Part shown: one piece after another, positions 7,339 to 11,059 of the stretch | How the letters are laid out: each line of letters opens with the position of its first letter | How positions within the stretch are numbered: the stretch's first letter is position 1 | Origin: JAVVPL01 sp036655775 | GTDB taxonomy: Bacteria > Bacteroidota > Bacteroidia > Bacteroidales > P3 | Length of the DNA: 11,059 bases | Reading direction: 5' to 3' | Assembly: GCA_036655775.1 (NCBI GenBank) | Contig: JAVVPL010000073.1 | Coordinates: 1-11,059, forward strand | Notes under the pieces: generated by a model | Told to the model about the DNA's origin: nothing | The model's input: the letters and a program-made list of their open reading frames with translations, nothing else | Databases searched by the model: none | Position numbers and translations under genes: made by a program

Positions 7339-9402
7339 CTACTTCCAAAGCCGTATCAACGCAATTTCGCTCAGGATAAATACAAGTGCAAATATAAGAA
7401 AAATTTTCCATAATTCTAAGCCTTTATTTAAAGCTTCTATTTGCGTTTTTACATTTTGTGATTGAGCTAATAACACACTCATATTTTTCATAGATTGTGC
7501 GTGTATCCTCTGTTTTAGCTCTTCTTTCGTATAAAATTCATTATCACTTTCTTGTCGATTATAATTAAACGACAAAATAGCCAACGTATCTTTTGCCATC
7601 GTTAAGCAATAATGGCCTTCTTTTTGTATTTGATTGTGAGGGACGATGCCTATTTCACCTCTCATACGTATCCATTCGGGCAAGATAGAAAAATCGCCCT
7701 CCATGGCCGTGCATACCACTACCTCTTTGGCTTTGGAATCTGGAGCTTGTACATAGAGAATTTCCTGTCCTCCAATATTAGCACATTGTAAACCATCCTC
7801 GGGAGTTATCAAGGCCATATTCACAAAACAAACCACAAATAGGGCTTGATCACAAAAATCCGTATACACCTCTTGCAAAGGAGTGGCAAATAAATATACA
7901 AAGCCTTTGTCTTTTTGTACTTCACTCAAAAATGCAAAATGATTTTGAAATAACAATAGATTTTGGATCAAATTGCCTCCTCTATTTTTAATAGGATAAA
8001 ATCCTTTTACATAGGGTAACCATAAATTTTTAGGTTCTTTCTCAAAAGCTGTTTTAAATAAAATATGTGCACTTTCTATTTTTTGCACCTGCATTTGACT
8101 TGTGTCAAAATTTTGATATTGTACATGCAAGGATTGATCTAAATAGGCTTGCAAACTAGGATCTAAATGCCCACTAGGCGTGCGATTCGGAATAAAACAA
8201 ATTTTCGCAGTTTGCAACATCCGTTTGTCTAGTTCACTTTTCAAAGCCGTAGGCATTTGTTTGAGTTCATCGAGTATGATAAAATCACTTTGGGCAATTG
8301 TGGTATAATTTAATTGATTGATGGCCGAGGCCGTGTAGCTAAAACTAGGATCTTTCGCAAATATTTTTTGTAAAGAACTATTGGGCGTATCTTCATAAAT
8401 ATGTAGTACTCTCACACTTTCTTTTACAGGAAAACTAAAATACATTTTATTATCATACGAAATAGGAAAATCATCAATTTCCACCTCTCCATAATGCCAT
8501 TTGTCGGCTTGTATTTGTATAGGAAATGACACGATTTTGGTGCCATTGGCAGGAATATCTACATTTAATAACGCAAGGTTTTTTTCTTGCATTATCAATT
8601 TGACAGGTATTTTTTCTTGCAATACGGCAGAACGATTGCGCAAACAAACCGACAAAATACATTCTCTTCCCTTTTCCATAATAGGAGCATCTAAATAAAT
8701 GCTATCTATACCTATGTTATCTTGCATCTCCGAAGCCAAAGGCATTAAACAAATCGAAGCCACACTATCTTCTTTTGAAAAAGTGGTCAATTGCATACTT
8801 CCTTTTTGGAAATCGGAAATAAGATAGGAAAACCGTTTATTTTCAGGAATAAATAAAGCCTCAAAAGCATCTCTTTGGCGCATCCGTACTTGTGTCCACG
8901 TTCTAGGAAAAGGCGAATAATCTATATTTTCAAGGGCATCCAGACATTCTTCCTTATTCATAAATCGTTGCTGTTCTCCAGCAAAATCATTGGTCAACAA
9001 TTGAAATTTATCGGATAAATCGTAGGCAGACAGAATTTGTTTGGCATATTCTTTGGCTTGATCCAATAAGCTTAGCTCTCTCCCATTCGACTCCATGCTA
9101 AAAGAATTATCCACATATATACTTATGTATTTTTCACCTTGTGAAGGCTGCATTTGTGTTGTTCGAGGCAGATAGGGTTGTGCGAAAGCCAGTACCAAAG
9201 CCACGATAGTCATAACACGAGCTAATAAAACCAACAGATCTCGTAGGTGAGAACGTTTTTTTTGCTCTACATCCAAGGTATGTAAAAAACGTACATTGGA
9301 AAAATATACCGTTTTATATTTTCTCAAACGTAAGAGATGTAACAATATAGGAATTGCCACAAATAACAGTGCGTATAAAAATTTTGGATAGACAAATTGC
9401 AT
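7339..9402 (-). CDS. BatA-domain membrane protein with von Willebrand A domain
   Basis: 687 aa, anchored in the inner membrane. The N-terminal BatA (double-transmembrane) module has helices at about 8-24 and 57-75. Between them lies a basic segment with the family's typical FSNVRFL pattern. A vWA domain follows from about residue 92. Its MIDAS motif is intact as DNSFS (Asp98, Ser100, Ser102), and ISDFQKG (195-201) looks like the later acidic loop. A beta-rich region and a Rossmann/GATase-like stretch (around DFIILDEL) come next. A C-terminal helix at about 665-683 ends in a basic tail, so most of the protein should be periplasmic. The BatA domain was named from the Bacteroides aerotolerance operon, but proteins of this architecture have no established biochemical function, and none is assigned here. 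It is probably the first gene of an operon with parC and the flavodiiron gene. Confidence 0.88.
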   Translation of the reverse strand: MQFVYPKFLYALLFVAIPILLHLLRLRKYKTVYFSNVRFLHTLDVEQKKRSHLRDLLVLLARVMTIVALVLAFAQPYLPRTTQMQPSQGEKYISIYVDNSFSMESNGRELSLLDQAKEYAKQILSAYDLSDKFQLLTNDFAGEQQRFMNKEECLDALENIDYSPFPRTWTQVRMRQRDAFEALFIPENKRFSYLISDFQKGSMQLTTFSKEDSVASICLMPLASEMQDNIGIDSIYLDAPIMEKGRECILSVCLRNRSAVLQEKIPVKLIMQEKNLALLNVDIPANGTKIVSFPIQIQADKWHYGEVEIDDFPISYDNKMYFSFPVKESVRVLHIYEDTPNSSLQKIFAKDPSFSYTASAINQLNYTTIAQSDFIILDELKQMPTALKSELDKRMLQTAKICFIPNRTPSGHLDPSLQAYLDQSLHVQYQNFDTSQMQVQKIESAHILFKTAFEKEPKNLWLPYVKGFYPIKNRGGNLIQNLLLFQNHFAFLSEVQKDKGFVYLFATPLQEVYTDFCDQALFVVCFVNMALITPEDGLQCANIGGQEILYVQAPDSKAKEVVVCTAMEGDFSILPEWIRMRGEIGIVPHNQIQKEGHYCLTMAKDTLAILSFNYNRQESDNEFYTKEELKQRIHAQSMKNMSVLLAQSQNVKTQIEALNKGLELWKIFLIFALVFILSEIALIRLWK

Positions 9403-9406
9403 AGTA

Positions 9407-9414
9407 CAAAGTTA
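9407..9414 (-). promoter_or_regulatory. Candidate -7 element immediately before the BatA-domain gene
   Basis: Read on the minus strand, TAACTTTG (9414-9407) is a full TAnnTTTG match and the same octamer as the M20 -7 box. Only four bases (TACT) separate it from the ATG at 9402, so transcription would begin at or within a few bases of the start codon. No TTG occurs at the expected -33 distance, which weakens the call. Confidence 0.4.
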
Positions 9415-9432
9415 AATCTTTTTTTGATACTT

Positions 9433-9464
9433 TTTGTTCTATTGAAAGGAAAATTGTACTTTTG
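9433..9464 (+). promoter_or_regulatory. Bacteroidota-type promoter of aroC
   Basis: TTTG at 9433-9436 is followed by 20 nt and TACTTTTG at 9457-9464, matching the -33/-7 consensus in sequence and spacing. Transcription would start near 9470, giving a leader of about 50 nt. This supports the aroC start at 9523 over the upstream in-frame ATG at 9397, which precedes the promoter. Confidence 0.7.
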
Positions 9465-9522
9465 TAAGGCTTGTCAAAAAAATAGTTTTTTTTTGATGCT
9501 TCTATTCCTAAATGTATATACA

Positions 9523-10620
9523 ATGAGTGCAAATAGTTTTGGTCAAATTTTACGTCTTACTTCCTTTGGCGAATCGCATGGACAAGCCATCGGGGGAATA
9601 TTAGATGGGTTTCCCGCCAATATTTCCATTTCTCTTTCGGATATTCAAGCCGAATTGGACAAACGAAAACCTGCACAAATAGGCATAGGAAGTAACCGAC
9701 AAGAAAATGATCAAATAGAAATCTTATCGGGCATTTTTCAGGGAAAAAGTTTGGGGAGTCCCATTGCTTTTCTTATTCGTAACACCGATGCACGAAGTCA
9801 AGATTATGAAGCCTTACAAAATTTATACCGTCCAGGACATGCGGATGATACGTATAGTGCCAAATACATACATAGAGATCATCGAGGTGGCGGACGTGCT
9901 TCCGCTCGTCAAACAGCCGTTTGGGTAGCTGCTGGTGCTTTTGCCAAAATTTTATTAAATGCAAAAGGCATAGATATCAAAGCCTATACAGAACAAATTG
10001 GTGATTGCAAATTGGAAATTCCATACACCGACTTAGATTTAACACATATTTATACCGATCGTTTGCGTTGTCCTCAAGAAACAAAAAGCCTGGAAATGCA
10101 AAATTTACTCAAACAAACGGCCAAAGACGGCGATAGTTTAGGCGGTGTGATATTGGGCTTGATCCAAAATGCACCTCAAAATTTAGGCGAACCTATTTTT
10201 GATAAACTTCATGCTCGTTTAGGTATGGCCATGTTGAGTATTCCCGCTTGTCGTGGGTTTGAATTTGGCTGTGGCTTCAAAGCGGCAAGTATGAAAGGGT
10301 CCGAACATAATGACCTTTGGCTTGGCAAGTCAAACCAAACCTTGCATAATTATGCAGGAGGTATTCGTGGAGGCATTAGCACAGGCGAAGATATTTATTT
10401 TAGACTTGCCTTTAAACCTATTGCCTCTATCGGCAAACCACAAAAACTACTCTCCTCAACAGGAGATCTAATTGACTATTCCTTAAGTGGAAGACATGAT
10501 ATTTGCTGTGTTCCTCGTGCTGTTCCTATCGTTGAAGCTTTATCGGCTTTAGTAATTGCCGATTTTTTACTTCTACAACAATGTTCGCGCATTACCAATA
10601 CCCATACGAACGCTCACTAA
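9523..10620 (+). CDS. aroC: Chorismate synthase
   Basis: 365 aa from the ATG at 9523. The enzyme removes phosphate from EPSP to give chorismate, the last shikimate-pathway step, using reduced FMN as a catalytic cofactor. The N-terminus MSANSFGQILRLTSFGESHG matches the family start, with His17 in GESHG (signature 1). His106 in RPGHADDTYS is the second conserved histidine, RNTDARSQDY is at 86-95, and signature 2, GGGRASARQTAVW, is at 122-134. The C-terminal signature 3 is recognisable as GRHDICCVPRAVPIVE, with the conserved Asp326, but has Ile-Cys-Cys where Pro/Ser and small residues are usual. The frame extends upstream to an ATG at 9397. Those 42 residues are hydrophobic, unlike the family, and overlap both the promoter and the BatA-gene start, so they are rejected. 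The gene is divergent from the BatA-domain gene. Confidence 0.96.
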   Translation: MSANSFGQILRLTSFGESHGQAIGGILDGFPANISISLSDIQAELDKRKPAQIGIGSNRQENDQIEILSGIFQGKSLGSPIAFLIRNTDARSQDYEALQNLYRPGHADDTYSAKYIHRDHRGGGRASARQTAVWVAAGAFAKILLNAKGIDIKAYTEQIGDCKLEIPYTDLDLTHIYTDRLRCPQETKSLEMQNLLKQTAKDGDSLGGVILGLIQNAPQNLGEPIFDKLHARLGMAMLSIPACRGFEFGCGFKAASMKGSEHNDLWLGKSNQTLHNYAGGIRGGISTGEDIYFRLAFKPIASIGKPQKLLSSTGDLIDYSLSGRHDICCVPRAVPIVEALSALVIADFLLLQQCSRITNTHTNAH

Positions 10621-10673
10621 TAAAATTTGTTTTTCTATCACTTCGCTAATAGTACCCTGTAAATAAAACCTCC

Positions 10674-11059
10674 ATGAATTTTTCTCAATTTAGTATTTAC
10701 TTTCTTTTAGTACTTGGCTCCTCTTTGCTACAAGCACAAACCGATTGTGAACAAACACCTAATAAAAAAGCAAAAAAACTGTATCATACAGCCACCAAAG
10801 CATACGCAGAAAATCGAATAGGAGAAGCTATCAAAGCCTTAGACAACAGTCTCGAGCTGGACCCAGATTATGCCGATGCGCAATATTTGATGGGGTATCT
10901 CAACTTTAAAAAACCTTTAGGACGAGGATTTGCACAAGCTCAAAAAGCTTGGCTATCCTACCTTGACCTTGTTGCTTTGGATTGCCCTAAACGCAAACAT
11001 TACGTGTTTTTTTATTTAGGAGATATGTTTTATAAAACGGATCAATGTAAATATGCAAT
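10674..11059 (+). CDS. Secreted TPR protein, N-terminal fragment (cut by window edge)
   Basis: 128 codons are visible from the ATG at 10674, open to the right edge. Residues 1-21 form a signal peptide: MNFSQF, then a hydrophobic core (IYFLLVLGSSLL), with probable cleavage after LLQA. The first Cys (residue 25) is not in a lipobox, so a soluble periplasmic or outer-membrane-associated protein is more likely than a lipoprotein. From about residue 32, KKAKKLYHTATKAYAENR is the first helix of a tetratricopeptide unit. The segment up to LELDPDYADAQYLMGYL completes it, and a second, less regular unit follows. In Bacteroidota this N-terminal pattern often opens longer proteins with a PD40 beta-propeller and an OmpA-like domain (including the type IX secretion protein PorE), but those parts are not visible. 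It starts 53 bp after aroC with no terminator between them. I see no strong promoter, so co-transcription with aroC is possible. Confidence 0.75.
   Translation, partial: MNFSQFSIYFLLVLGSSLLQAQTDCEQTPNKKAKKLYHTATKAYAENRIGEAIKALDNSLELDPDYADAQYLMGYLNFKKPLGRGFAQAQKAWLSYLDLVALDCPKRKHYVFFYLGDMFYKTDQCKYA

Noticed and set aside
9397..9522. 42-residue N-terminal extension of aroC, hydrophobic and superficially like a signal anchor
   Set aside because: Chorismate synthase is cytoplasmic and starts at MSANSFG. The extension precedes the aroC promoter and overlaps the divergent gene's start.
9314..9532. Minus-strand open frame overlapping the BatA-gene start and the divergent promoters
   Set aside because: Out of frame with the BatA-domain gene, crosses the aroC promoter, and has no protein resemblance.
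10621..10673. Possible promoter before the TPR gene (TTTG at 10626-10629 with TACCCTGT downstream)
   Set aside because: The -7 match is poor compared with the three clear promoters in this window.

Overview
The window looks like an ordinary core-genome segment of a low-GC member of the Bacteroidota. Three things support this. The proteins resemble the Bacteroidota forms of Dxs, ParC, the M20 dipeptidase and the BatA-domain family. Upstream regions are A/T-rich and lack Shine-Dalgarno sequences. Several upstream regions carry the phylum's characteristic promoter, TTG/TTTG at -33 and TAnnTTTG at -7, with 20-nt spacing in the three clear cases. I cannot name the order or genus. A stand-alone flavodiiron O2/NO reductase hints at an anaerobic or microaerobic lifestyle.

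Layout from left to right. A partial M20 dipeptidase (minus strand, 5' end only) is divergent from gap (GAPDH), and each has a clear promoter in the 194-bp space between them. Gap ends in a strong hairpin terminator and is followed by dxs, the first enzyme of the MEP isoprenoid pathway. Dxs converges on a three-gene minus-strand cluster, with a bidirectional terminator in the 67-bp gap. In transcription order that cluster is a BatA/vWA membrane protein, parC (topoisomerase IV subunit A) and a flavodiiron protein, with spacers of only 32 and 27 bp, so it is probably one operon. A 120-bp divergent region separates it from aroC (chorismate synthase). Next comes the 5' end of a secreted TPR protein that runs off the right edge.

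Functionally, gap and dxs sit at the glyceraldehyde-3-phosphate branch point between glycolysis and isoprenoid synthesis. AroC makes chorismate for aromatic amino acids and possibly quinones or folate. ParC is a chromosome-decatenation subunit. The flavodiiron protein would scavenge O2 or NO.

I found no mobile element, CRISPR array, tRNA, rRNA or defence cassette, and no convincing novel multi-gene system. The points most worth a second look are small: a possible sliding-clamp-binding tail on ParC, an alanine at the quinolone-contact serine of ParC, and two genes (dxs and the BatA gene) whose best -7 box abuts or overlaps the start codon.
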